In this document: piece by piece, positions 1 through 5,736 of the stretch
How the letters are laid out: each line of letters starts with the position of its first letter
How positions within the stretch are numbered: position 1 is the stretch's first letter
Assembly: GCA_030655675.1 (NCBI GenBank)
Contig: JAUSPM010000267.1
Location: 1-7,122 of the forward strand
Source: Methanosarcinaceae archaeon
GTDB taxonomy: Archaea; Halobacteriota; Methanosarcinia; Methanosarcinales; Methanosarcinaceae
Reading direction: 5' to 3'
Length of the DNA: 7,122 nt
Made by a program: the position numbers and the translations under genes
Notes under the pieces: model-generated
The model's database searches: none
The model's input: the letters and a program-made list of their open reading frames with translations, nothing else
Told to the model about the DNA's origin: nothing

Positions 1-57
1 TACGGGAACGTGATCCCAAACAAAATACTCGTTATCCCTCTCGACCTACTTAGATAG
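1..57 (+). CDS. Possible 3' end of an upstream gene (partial)
   Basis: Frame 1 is open from the window edge for 18 codons (YGNVIPNKILVIPLDLLR) and ends in two adjacent amber codons, TAG at 55-57 and again at 58-60. The peptide is too short to assign to a family. The only support is position: a run of seven T's follows at 74-80 and a new promoter-like element at about 101, which is the arrangement expected at the end of one unit and the start of another. Frame 3 is also open to a TAG at 48-50, so the choice of frame is not secure. Confidence 0.25.
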   Translation, partial: YGNVIPNKILVIPLDLLR

Positions 58-73
58 TAGGTGACAAGATACA

Positions 74-80
74 TTTTTTT
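74..80 (+). terminator. Oligo-T archaeal-type terminator candidate
   Basis: Seven consecutive T's lie just after the possible upstream stop codons and before the ahcY promoter. Archaeal RNA polymerase commonly terminates at oligo-U tracts without needing a stable hairpin. No convincing stem precedes this one, so the call rests on the T-run and its position. Confidence 0.35.
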
Positions 81-94
81 GTTGCTCTTGCAAT

Positions 95-107
95 AAGGGG
101 TATATAC
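95..107 (+). promoter_or_regulatory. BRE/TATA-like promoter of ahcY
   Basis: TATATAC at 101-107 is preceded by the purine-rich AAGGGG at 95-100, which resembles an archaeal BRE followed by a TATA box. At the usual spacing of about 25 bases, transcription would start near 128-131, giving a leader of about 50 nt before the ahcY ATG at 180. This is inferred from spacing and composition only. Confidence 0.5.
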
Positions 108-166
108 GAACAAATACAATAATTTTAACAACATAATAACACTAATATCACACTTAAAAAATTAAT

Positions 167-170
167 GGAG
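167..170 (+). promoter_or_regulatory. Shine-Dalgarno site deciding the ahcY start
   Basis: GGAG lies 9 nt before the ATG at 180. It overlaps the in-frame upstream ATG at 165, which has no ribosome binding site of its own, so 180 is the more likely start. Confidence 0.6.
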
Positions 171-179
171 ATAAAAAGA

Positions 180-1415
180 ATGAGTAATGATGAACTTGTA
201 GAATCCGGCAATATGAAAATGGGATGGGCACGCGACCATATGCCTGTGCTTGCAGTTATAAGAGAACAATTCGAGCGTGATAAACCACTGAAGGGGCACA
301 GGGTTGGGATGGCATTGCATGTTGAAGCAAAAACTGCTGTTCTTGTTGAGACACTTGCGGCTGGTGGTGCAGAGGTTGCGATATGTGGATGCAATCCGCT
401 TAGTACACAGGATGATGTCGCACAAGCACTGGATACGCGCGAGAATATCTCATGCTATGCAAAATATGCATGTACGAACGATGAATATTATGAAGCAATC
501 GACAAGGTTCTCGATTTTAAACCTGATATTACGATAGATGATGGTGCAGATCTTATCTTCAAGATGCACACCGAGCGCAAGGATATGCTTGCTACGATAA
601 TTGGCGGTTGCGAGGAGACTACAACTGGCATACACAGGTTAAAGGCAATGGAGCGTGATGGTGCTCTCAAGATGCCTGTTATTGCGGTAAATGATGCAAT
701 GACAAAGTTCATGTTCGACAACCGATATGGGACCGGTCAGTCTTCATGGGACGGGATAAACAGGACTACGAATTTGCTTGTTGCAGGTAAGAATGTGGTA
801 ATTGCAGGTTATGGCTGGTGTGGTAAGGGTGCTACAATGCGTGCTGTAGGACTTGGTGCTAATGTTATCGTGACTGAGATTGACACAATACGTGCTCTGG
901 AAGCGCGTATGGATGGTAACGAGGTTATGACGATGAAAGAAGCTGCAAAGATCGGGGATATATTCGTTACTACTACGGGAAACCGTGATATTCTTACAAA
1001 AGAGCATTTTAAGGTTATGAAAGATGGTGCAATCCTTGCAAATTCCGGTCACTTCAATGTTGAGATAAATCTGGATGATCTAACCGCGATGGCGAAATCG
1101 ATCAAAACTGTCAGGAACAACATCAAGGAATATGATATTGGAGACCGGCGCATCAATGTCATTGCAGATGGAAGGCTTGTAAACCTTGCAGCAGGTGACG
1201 GACATCCTGCTGAGGTGATGGATATGAGTTTTGCGAATCAGGCACTGTGTGTACGTTATATTTCAGAGAATAAGTTGGTAAATGGTGTCCATGCAGTTCC
1301 ACATGACCTTGATATGTATGTTGCAAAATTAAAACTTGAAGCAATGGGCATCGAGATAGATGAATTGACAGATGAGCAATCTGAATACATGTGCGGATGG
1401 GAATGCGGAACATAA
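180..1415 (+). CDS. ahcY: S-adenosylhomocysteine hydrolase family protein (possibly S-inosylhomocysteine hydrolase)
   Basis: A cytosolic NAD-dependent enzyme of 411 residues. The family splits S-adenosylhomocysteine, the inhibitory product of methyltransferases, into homocysteine and adenosine. Visible motifs: substrate-domain H47, DDGADL with D121, EETTTG at 145-150, the active-site stretch N171-D172...K176...D180-N181, the NAD-binding glycine loop GYGWCGKG at 210-217, GHF with H291, and the HP pair at 342-343 followed by a conserved MSFANQ stretch. Matched against my recollection of human AHCY, the human Thr57 and Glu59 become E49 and K51, and Cys195 becomes T185. The protein ends at ECGT and lacks the KPDHYRY tail of bacterial and eukaryotic enzymes, so it is the short archaeal/Thermotoga type. 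An ATG at 165 would add five residues, but the GGAG at 167-170 favours 180. It has its own promoter and an oligo-T terminator, so it is probably monocistronic. The family is certain; the preference for adenosyl or inosyl substrate is open. Confidence 0.96.
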   Translation: MSNDELVESGNMKMGWARDHMPVLAVIREQFERDKPLKGHRVGMALHVEAKTAVLVETLAAGGAEVAICGCNPLSTQDDVAQALDTRENISCYAKYACTNDEYYEAIDKVLDFKPDITIDDGADLIFKMHTERKDMLATIIGGCEETTTGIHRLKAMERDGALKMPVIAVNDAMTKFMFDNRYGTGQSSWDGINRTTNLLVAGKNVVIAGYGWCGKGATMRAVGLGANVIVTEIDTIRALEARMDGNEVMTMKEAAKIGDIFVTTTGNRDILTKEHFKVMKDGAILANSGHFNVEINLDDLTAMAKSIKTVRNNIKEYDIGDRRINVIADGRLVNLAAGDGHPAEVMDMSFANQALCVRYISENKLVNGVHAVPHDLDMYVAKLKLEAMGIEIDELTDEQSEYMCGWECGT

Positions 1416-1430
1416 CCGCAATCAACCTAC

Positions 1431-1440
1431 CGTTTTTTTG
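1431..1440 (+). terminator. Oligo-T terminator after ahcY
   Basis: Seven T's at 1433-1439 begin 18 nt after the ahcY stop codon. This is a typical archaeal stop signal for transcription, with no stable stem in front of it. It supports ahcY being transcribed alone. Confidence 0.45.
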
Positions 1441-1513
1441 CAATATGGCGTTAACTTTGTAAAGTGCAAAAATAATATTATATATACATTTCGAGTAAAT
1501 ATTAGTTAAAAAT

Positions 1514-1537
1514 ATTGATTTATAATTATTAATCAAT
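1514..1537. repeat. 24-bp near-perfect AT-rich palindrome
   Basis: ATTGATT at 1514-1520 is mirrored by AATCAAT at 1531-1537. The centre ATAATTAT (1522-1529) is itself palindromic, so 11 of 12 positions pair, with one T/T mismatch (1521 and 1530). It could be a dimeric-regulator binding site or a weak RNA stem. It lies about 30 nt downstream of a TATA-like run at 1479-1487, but no gene is evident for that promoter to serve. Confidence 0.4.
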
Positions 1538-1632
1538 GTGAATCCTTAACTGCTTTGAAAATACAAATGAGTTCATTGCCCCGTTCGGAATGCTTATATA
1601 TGATATTACCGTTGTGACAGCGCTAAGACTGA

Positions 1633-1676
1633 ATTGGTATGAGTGCATATTATATTGAAAAGTATTCATTACCAAT
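1633..1676. repeat. Inverted repeat flanking the tRNA-Lys promoter
   Basis: ATTGGTATGA at 1633-1642 is mirrored by TCATTACCAAT at 1666-1676, pairing ten bases with one bulged T. The arms enclose the putative TATA element at 1646-1655. It may be an operator, a leader hairpin of a longer precursor, or chance in AT-rich DNA. Confidence 0.3.
1646..1655 (+). promoter_or_regulatory. TATA-like promoter of tRNA-Lys
   Basis: CATATTATAT is centred about 35 bases before the mature 5' end of the tRNA. The predicted start of transcription is near 1676-1680, leaving a short 5' leader for RNase P. An alternative TATA-like element, CTTATATA at 1593-1600, would give a leader of about 60 nt. Confidence 0.4.
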
Positions 1677-1684
1677 ACCACAAA

Positions 1685-1758
1685 GGGCTTGTAGCTCAGT
1701 CAGGCAGAGCGTCTGGCTTTTAACCAGACGGCCTAGGGTTCAAATCCCTACAAGCCCG
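1685..1758 (+). tRNA. tRNA-Lys (anticodon UUU)
   Basis: A complete 74-nt cloverleaf. The acceptor stem GGGCTTG (1685-1691) pairs perfectly with CAAGCCC (1751-1757), with discriminator G1758. The D stem is GCTC/GAGC (1694-1697 and 1707-1710). The anticodon stem TCTGG/CCAGA (1712-1716 and 1724-1728) holds the loop CTTTTAA with anticodon TTT at 1719-1721. The variable loop is 5 nt, and the T stem TAGGG/CCCTA (1734-1738 and 1746-1750) has the loop TTCAAAT. The 3' CCA is not encoded and must be added after transcription. No intron is present. It reads lysine codons AAA and AAG and lies 102 nt before rpoH. Confidence 0.98.
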
Positions 1759-1810
1759 CTCAAAATAATAAATTAGATCAAGATCAACGGCAAATGTCAG
1801 GCACAAATCT

Positions 1811-1820
1811 GCATAAAATT
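1811..1820 (+). promoter_or_regulatory. TATA-like promoter candidate of rpoH
   Basis: GCATAAAATT is centred near 1816. The usual spacing puts the start of transcription near 1842, just ahead of the ribosome binding site at 1848-1855. No oligo-T terminator separates the tRNA from rpoH clearly, so some readthrough from the tRNA promoter is possible. Confidence 0.35.
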
Positions 1821-1847
1821 ACACCGTTTTTATCTGGACATTTTACA

Positions 1848-1855
1848 GGGAGGAG
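1848..1855 (+). promoter_or_regulatory. Strong Shine-Dalgarno site fixing a TTG start for rpoH
   Basis: GGGAGGAG ends 5 nt before the TTG at 1861. There is no in-frame ATG or GTG near by, and the protein from this TTG has the expected family length. Confidence 0.8.
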
Positions 1856-1860
1856 AAAAA

Positions 1861-2097
1861 TTGAGAAAATTCAGCTTGCTCGACCACAATTCAGTCCCAA
1901 AACATGAAATTATACAAGAAGATGACATTAGATCGTTATTAGAGAAATACCAGATAGAAAAAGAACAATTGCCAAAATTAAAAGAATCAGATCCTGTTGC
2001 AAAGGAACTTGAGGCAGTAGTTGGCGATATCGTTAAGATCACAAGGATCAGCCAAACCGCTGGTGAATCACTTTATTATAGGCTCGTAATTGAGTAG
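1861..2097 (+). CDS. rpoH: DNA-directed RNA polymerase subunit H
   Basis: A 78-residue RNA polymerase subunit, the archaeal counterpart of the C-terminal assembly domain of eukaryotic Rpb5, which sits on the lower jaw near incoming DNA. The family signature is plain: VPKHEI at 12-17, the EQLPKLKESDPVAK stretch at 35-48, GDIVKITR at 55-62, and the C-terminal TAGESLYYRLVIE at 66-78. The length is normal for the family. The start is TTG, chosen for the strong ribosome binding site just upstream and for lack of any other candidate. The gene ends in tandem stops, TAG then TAA. It is the first gene of the polymerase cluster, followed after 129 nt by rpoB2. That spacer contains a hairpin and a T-rich tract, so rpoH may be partly uncoupled from the large subunits. 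Confidence 0.96.
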   Translation: MRKFSLLDHNSVPKHEIIQEDDIRSLLEKYQIEKEQLPKLKESDPVAKELEAVVGDIVKITRISQTAGESLYYRLVIE

Positions 2098-2104
2098 TAA
2101 AATA

Positions 2105-2141
2105 GGAGTTAGTAGTTTTAAGGAGCTACTTGTTCAACTCC
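2105..2141 (+). repeat. Hairpin in the rpoH-rpoB2 spacer
   Basis: GGAGTT (2105-2110) pairs with AACTCC (2136-2141), and the adjoining AGTAG (2111-2115) pairs with CTACT (2126-2130). This leaves a five-base bulge at 2131-2135 and a ten-base loop. Eleven base pairs in a compact stem just after the rpoH stop suggest an RNA structure for 3'-end protection, processing or attenuation. Confidence 0.5.
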
Positions 2142-2173
2142 AACTAAAGTGGGCATGGGTAGTTTTTCGTTTT
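2142..2173 (+). terminator. Possible attenuator/terminator between rpoH and rpoB2
   Basis: AACTA (2142-2146) can pair with TAGTT (2160-2164), and the stem runs into a T-rich stretch (TTTTT at 2163-2167, TTTT at 2170-2173). The stem is weak; the T-runs are the better evidence. It could end an rpoH-only transcript while part of the polymerases read on into rpoB2. Confidence 0.35.
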
Positions 2174-2202
2174 AACATTTTAAGTAATCAATAAATTCAT
2201 AG

Positions 2203-2210
2203 TATAAATT
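2203..2210 (+). promoter_or_regulatory. TATA-like element before rpoB2
   Basis: TATAAATT is a good TATA-box match by sequence. Its expected start site, near 2228-2232, falls at or just inside the proposed rpoB2 start. It would therefore make either a leaderless message or one lacking the proposed ribosome binding site. It may not be functional. Confidence 0.25.
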
Positions 2211-2215
2211 CAAAG

Positions 2216-2221
2216 AAGGTG
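2216..2221 (+). promoter_or_regulatory. Shine-Dalgarno site of rpoB2 preceding a non-standard start
   Basis: AAGGTG matches the core of the anti-SD complement GGAGGTGATC, as does the AGGTGA site of rpoA1 in this window. It is 5 nt before ATT (2227) and 8 nt before ACG (2230), and is followed by no in-frame ATG or GTG, nor by TTG until 2314. Confidence 0.5.
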
Positions 2222-2226
2222 CTATC

Positions 2227-3915
2227 ATTACGTTAGATATTAATGTTTTATCAGAAGCTTATTTTACACGAGATAAGATTGTAAAGCATCACATAGATTC
2301 CTATAATAAGTTTTTGGATTCAGGGCTGCAAAAGATCATTGATGAGCAGTCTACAATTGAAACCGATTTAGAGGACATTTATGTTAAGCTAGGAAAAATA
2401 AGAGTGGAGAATCCGATCGTCAAAGAGGCAGATGGCGCAATTGAAAAACTGTATCCAAACGAGGCAAGGCTTCGTAATCTCTCATATTCGGCACCATTGT
2501 TCCTTGAGATGAGTGTGGTAAATGGCGACACCGAATTCGAACCAGTTGAAGCAAGGGTTGGCCAAATGCCGGTTATGATAAAATCCCGCATCTGTAATCT
2601 GGCAGGGATATCTGAGGCGGAAATGGTGAAATACGGTGAAGACCCACTCGACCCTGGTGGATATTTTATAGTTAATGGTACCGAGCGCGTTGTCATGACC
2701 TTAGAAGATCTTGCTCCGAATAAGATCCTGACCGAGATCGGTGTGCGTTATGGGGACAATATCGAAGTTGCTAAAGTATTCTCGCAAAGACGTGGATACC
2801 GTGCTCTCGTTGTTGTGGAAAGGGGGAGAAAATCACTACTGGAAGTATCGTTCCCGTCAATCTCAGGACGGATCAATTTCATAACACTAATGCGTGCACT
2901 TGGTATTGAAACTGATGAAGATATCGTAAATGTGGTATCAACTGACCCTGAGATCATGAAATTCATGTTCGAAAATCTTGAAGAAGCTGAAGTGTTTACT
3001 ACTGCAGAAGCTATCGAGAAAATAGGAGGACGTGTAGCATCCGGGCAGGCACGAGAGTATCAGATCAAGCGTGCAAACTATGTTATTGACAGGTATTTAC
3101 TTCCGCATCTCGGAAACGAAGCACGTGATAAGATTGCAAAGGCACATTTCCTTGGTAGAATGGCTGAATCTTGTTTTGAACTTGCCCTGGGCAGACGTTC
3201 TGGTGATGACAAGGATCACTATTCCAATAAGCGATTAAAACTTACAGGCGACCTGATGGAAGATCTTTTCAGAGTTGCGTTCAACCGTCTAACACGTGAT
3301 GTGAAATACCAGCTTGAGCGTGCAAACATGCGAAACCGAGAGTTGAATGTTGTCACTCTTGTACGTGCAGATGTATTGACAGACAGATTACAGCACCCAC
3401 TTGCCACAGGTAACTGGGTTGGTGGCAGGACCGGTGTGTCACAACTTCTTGACCGCACTGACTACATATCAACACTGTCACACCTAAGGCGTGTAATTTC
3501 ACCATTATCAAGAGCACAACCTCACTTCGAAGCGCGTGATCTACACCCAACACAATGGGGACGATTGTGTCCATCCGAGACACCCGAAGGTCCGAATTGT
3601 GGATTGGTGAAAAACTTTGCACAGATGGTCGAATTGTCAACTGGTACAGATGATCTGGACACGATCAAGAACACACTTTACAATCTGGGTGTTACACCAA
3701 GTATATTGTATGCTCCTGTTATTCAAGTAATTGAATATGACGAAGATGTTGATGATTACACTGACGAACTGGATCCAGATAAAAGTGATATTAAAGTAAC
3801 TAATTATGAGGATGACCCTGTACCAACTGAAGCTTCAAGTGACAGCGTTGATGATATTGTGGATTCGATCCTGATTGATACTACAGATGATGTTGAAGGG
3901 GGCGATATATTATGA
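2227..3915 (+). CDS. rpoB2: DNA-directed RNA polymerase subunit B'' (N-terminal half of split RpoB)
   Basis: The N-terminal half of the second-largest RNA polymerase subunit (Rpb2/beta), carrying the protrusion, lobe and part of the fork region. Numbered from ATT at 2227 it has 562 residues. Motifs: DPGGYFIVNGTER at 142-154 and TLEDLAPNKI after it, RLQHPLATGNW at 387-397, GGRTGVSQLLDR at 399-410, and HPTQWGRLCPSETPEGPNCG at 440-459. The first standard start codon is TTG at 2314 (533 residues), with no ribosome binding site. It would remove about 29 residues, including HHIDSYNKF, which matches the family's conserved N-terminal LVxxHxDSYNxFIxxGLQ pattern, so translation very likely begins upstream. 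The frame opens at 2203 after a TAG; ATT 2227 or ACG 2230 fit best behind AAGGTG. The last 59 residues (504-562) form a very acidic tail with 23 Asp/Glu and 2 Lys. The stop overlaps the rpoB1 start as ATGA. Function is certain; the start is not. Confidence 0.95.
   Translation: MTLDINVLSEAYFTRDKIVKHHIDSYNKFLDSGLQKIIDEQSTIETDLEDIYVKLGKIRVENPIVKEADGAIEKLYPNEARLRNLSYSAPLFLEMSVVNGDTEFEPVEARVGQMPVMIKSRICNLAGISEAEMVKYGEDPLDPGGYFIVNGTERVVMTLEDLAPNKILTEIGVRYGDNIEVAKVFSQRRGYRALVVVERGRKSLLEVSFPSISGRINFITLMRALGIETDEDIVNVVSTDPEIMKFMFENLEEAEVFTTAEAIEKIGGRVASGQAREYQIKRANYVIDRYLLPHLGNEARDKIAKAHFLGRMAESCFELALGRRSGDDKDHYSNKRLKLTGDLMEDLFRVAFNRLTRDVKYQLERANMRNRELNVVTLVRADVLTDRLQHPLATGNWVGGRTGVSQLLDRTDYISTLSHLRRVISPLSRAQPHFEARDLHPTQWGRLCPSETPEGPNCGLVKNFAQMVELSTGTDDLDTIKNTLYNLGVTPSILYAPVIQVIEYDEDVDDYTDELDPDKSDIKVTNYEDDPVPTEASSDSVDDIVDSILIDTTDDVEGGDIL
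3896..3902 (+). promoter_or_regulatory. Ribosome binding site of rpoB1
   Basis: AAGGGGG within the last codons of rpoB2 lies 9 nt before the overlapping ATG at 3912. With the ATGA overlap it suggests coupled translation of the two halves, which are needed in equal amounts. Confidence 0.5.
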
Positions 3916-5726
3916 ATGAAGCAAAAGTGTTTTTAAACGGGGAATTCGTCGGAACACGTGCAAACCCTGTTGAACTGGTGGCTGATATCCGCGCAAAAAG
4001 GCGTGAAGGAGTATTACCGCGCCAGATCAATGTTACATTGTATGAAGATACACATGAAGTGATCATAAATTCGGATATAGGGCGAGCACGCAGACCACTT
4101 CTTATCGTTGAGAATGGTGTGCCTCTTGTAACAGAGGAACATATTGAGCAACTTAAGAATGGCGAGATCGTGTTTGAGGATCTGATAAATGAAAAATTAG
4201 TCGAGTTCATTGATGCCGAAGAAGAAGAAAATATATTTGTTGCATTGTATGAGAAAGACCTAACCACAGATCATACCCACATGGAATTGGATCCATCAAT
4301 GATCCTTGGTATCTGTACCGGAATGGTTCCATATCCGGAACATAACGCATCCCCAAGAAACACGATGGGTGCGGCAATGGTCAAGCAGTGTATCGGTGTA
4401 TCTACCGCAAATACCAAACTCAGACCGGACACCCGTGCACATATTTTACATTACCCACAAAGAGCGCTTACACGAACGCAGACAAGCGAAGCAATTCGTT
4501 TTGATGATAGGCCGGCAGGGCAAAATTTTGTTGTGGCTGTATTGTCTTATGAAGGGCACAACATTGAGGATGCACTGGTGTTCAATAAAGGTTCAATTGA
4601 AAGAGGACTTGGCAGAAGTCATTTTATAAGAACTTTTGAGGGTGAAGAGCGAAGATATCCTGGTGGCCAGGAAGATAAGTTTGAGATCCCTGATTCAGAA
4701 TTCAGGGGTGCACGTACTGCGGAAGCATATGCGAACCTTGACAGTGACGGGCTTGTAAATCCGGAGACTGTTGTCGGTCCAAATGATGTACTTGTCGGAA
4801 AGACCAGTCCACCTCGTTTCCTTGAGGAGCAGTCAGATTTCGGTATTACTGTAGAACAGCGAAGAGAGAGTGCAATTACCATGCGCTCGAACGAGAAGGG
4901 GATCGTTGATACAGTCATTTTGACTGAATCAATAAACGGCACACGTCTTGCAAAGGTCAAGATACGCGACGAAAGGATCCCAGAGATCGGTGATAAGTTT
5001 GCGTCAAGACACGGCCAGAAAGGTGTTATCGGACTTATTGTGCCATATCATGACATGCCATTCACAGAGCAGGGAATGGTTCCTGATCTTGTAATCAATC
5101 CACACGCGATCCCATCCCGTATGACGGTGGGGCACGTTTTGGAAATGATCGGTGGTAAGGTCGGTTCAATGGAAGGAAGACGCATCAATGCGACTGCATT
5201 CTCTGGTGAGAAGGAAGAAGATCTTCGTTCTGCGCTTGCGAGACATGGATTTGCCCATACTGGAAAAGAAGTGTTGTTCGATGGTGTTACTGGTAATAAG
5301 ATTCAGGCAGATGTGTTCGTGGGTGTCATTCTGTATCAGAAACTGCACCACATGGTCGCATCAAAGATCCATGCAAGATCACGCGGTCCTGTACAGGTTC
5401 TGACACGTCAGCCAACTGAAGGTAGGGCACGAGAAGGTGGTCTGCGATTTGGTGAGATGGAGCGAGATGTGCTTATCGGACACGGTGCTGCAATGACCTT
5501 GAAGGAACGATTGCTTGATGAATCCGATAAAGTGGTCGAACTTGTTTGTGGAAATTGTGGTATGATCGCTACGTTCGATAGAAAGCGAAATGTAAGGTAC
5601 TGTTCAAACTGCAGCACAGAGACTGATATTCATCCTGTAGAGATGAGTTATGCGTTCAAGTTGTTACTTGATGAGATCAAATCGCTTGGAGTTGCACCGA
5701 GACTTAGCCTTGAAGATGCAGTATAG
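3912..5726 (+). CDS. rpoB1: DNA-directed RNA polymerase subunit B' (C-terminal half of split RpoB)
   Basis: The 604-residue C-terminal half of the Rpb2/beta-type subunit. It carries the hybrid-binding region, wall and clamp contacts and helps form the active centre with A'. The protein begins at VFLNGEFVGT (6-15), the point where split archaeal B subunits resume the alignment to unsplit RpoB. Motifs: RFDDRPAGQN at 196-205, EGHNIEDA at 214-221 (E219-D220 correspond to the conserved acidic pair near the active site; the residue after Gly is His where many families have Tyr or Phe), ERRYPGGQEDKF, which from memory is shared with haloarchaeal and related B', GDKFASRHGQKG at 360-371, and MTVGHVLEMIGGK. 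Near the C-terminus there is a four-cysteine zinc site (C546, C549, C564, C567), then a MSYAFKLLLDEI stretch. The start is the ATG overlapping the rpoB2 stop. The gene stops at TAG, with an in-frame TAA five codons later at 5742-5744. Confidence 0.98.
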   Translation: MNEAKVFLNGEFVGTRANPVELVADIRAKRREGVLPRQINVTLYEDTHEVIINSDIGRARRPLLIVENGVPLVTEEHIEQLKNGEIVFEDLINEKLVEFIDAEEEENIFVALYEKDLTTDHTHMELDPSMILGICTGMVPYPEHNASPRNTMGAAMVKQCIGVSTANTKLRPDTRAHILHYPQRALTRTQTSEAIRFDDRPAGQNFVVAVLSYEGHNIEDALVFNKGSIERGLGRSHFIRTFEGEERRYPGGQEDKFEIPDSEFRGARTAEAYANLDSDGLVNPETVVGPNDVLVGKTSPPRFLEEQSDFGITVEQRRESAITMRSNEKGIVDTVILTESINGTRLAKVKIRDERIPEIGDKFASRHGQKGVIGLIVPYHDMPFTEQGMVPDLVINPHAIPSRMTVGHVLEMIGGKVGSMEGRRINATAFSGEKEEDLRSALARHGFAHTGKEVLFDGVTGNKIQADVFVGVILYQKLHHMVASKIHARSRGPVQVLTRQPTEGRAREGGLRFGEMERDVLIGHGAAMTLKERLLDESDKVVELVCGNCGMIATFDRKRNVRYCSNCSTETDIHPVEMSYAFKLLLDEIKSLGVAPRLSLEDAV

Positions 5727-5730
5727 GTGA
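5725..5730 (+). promoter_or_regulatory. Ribosome binding site of rpoA1 overlapping the rpoB1 stop
   Basis: AGGTGA shares its first two bases with the rpoB1 TAG (5724-5726) and sits 6 nt before the ATG at 5737. This fixes that ATG rather than the in-frame ATG at 5749. Confidence 0.75.
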
Positions 5731-5736
5731 TTCAAA

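Larger units (their letters stand above)
1416..1684. other. AT-rich intergenic spacer without a protein gene
   Basis: The 269 bases between ahcY and tRNA-Lys hold no ORF with protein-like features or a ribosome binding site. They contain a T-run just after ahcY, a short dyad (ACTTT at 1454-1458 with AAAGT at 1461-1465), a TATA-like run at about 1479-1487, a 24-bp near-palindrome, a second TATA-like CTTATATA at 1593-1600, and an inverted repeat around the putative tRNA promoter. I looked for box C/D guide RNA motifs and found no acceptable pair. Confidence 0.6.

Noticed and set aside
165..179. Upstream in-frame ATG of ahcY at 165
   Set aside because: It overlaps the GGAG that best serves the ATG at 180 and has no ribosome binding site of its own.
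1159..1536. 125-codon open frame on the minus strand at the 3' end of ahcY
   Set aside because: Most of it is antisense to conserved ahcY codons and the rest lies in AT-rich spacer; the translation shows no domain.
1600..1632. Possible box C/D guide RNA (ATGATAT near 1600 and CTGA near 1630)
   Set aside because: The first motif does not match RUGAUGA, the spacing is too short, and no C'/D' pair is present.
2130..2175. Very short ORFs in the rpoH-rpoB2 spacer (TTG at 2130, five codons; ATG at 2155, six codons) as possible leader peptides
   Set aside because: They are short enough to arise by chance, have no informative residue runs and only weak ribosome binding sites.
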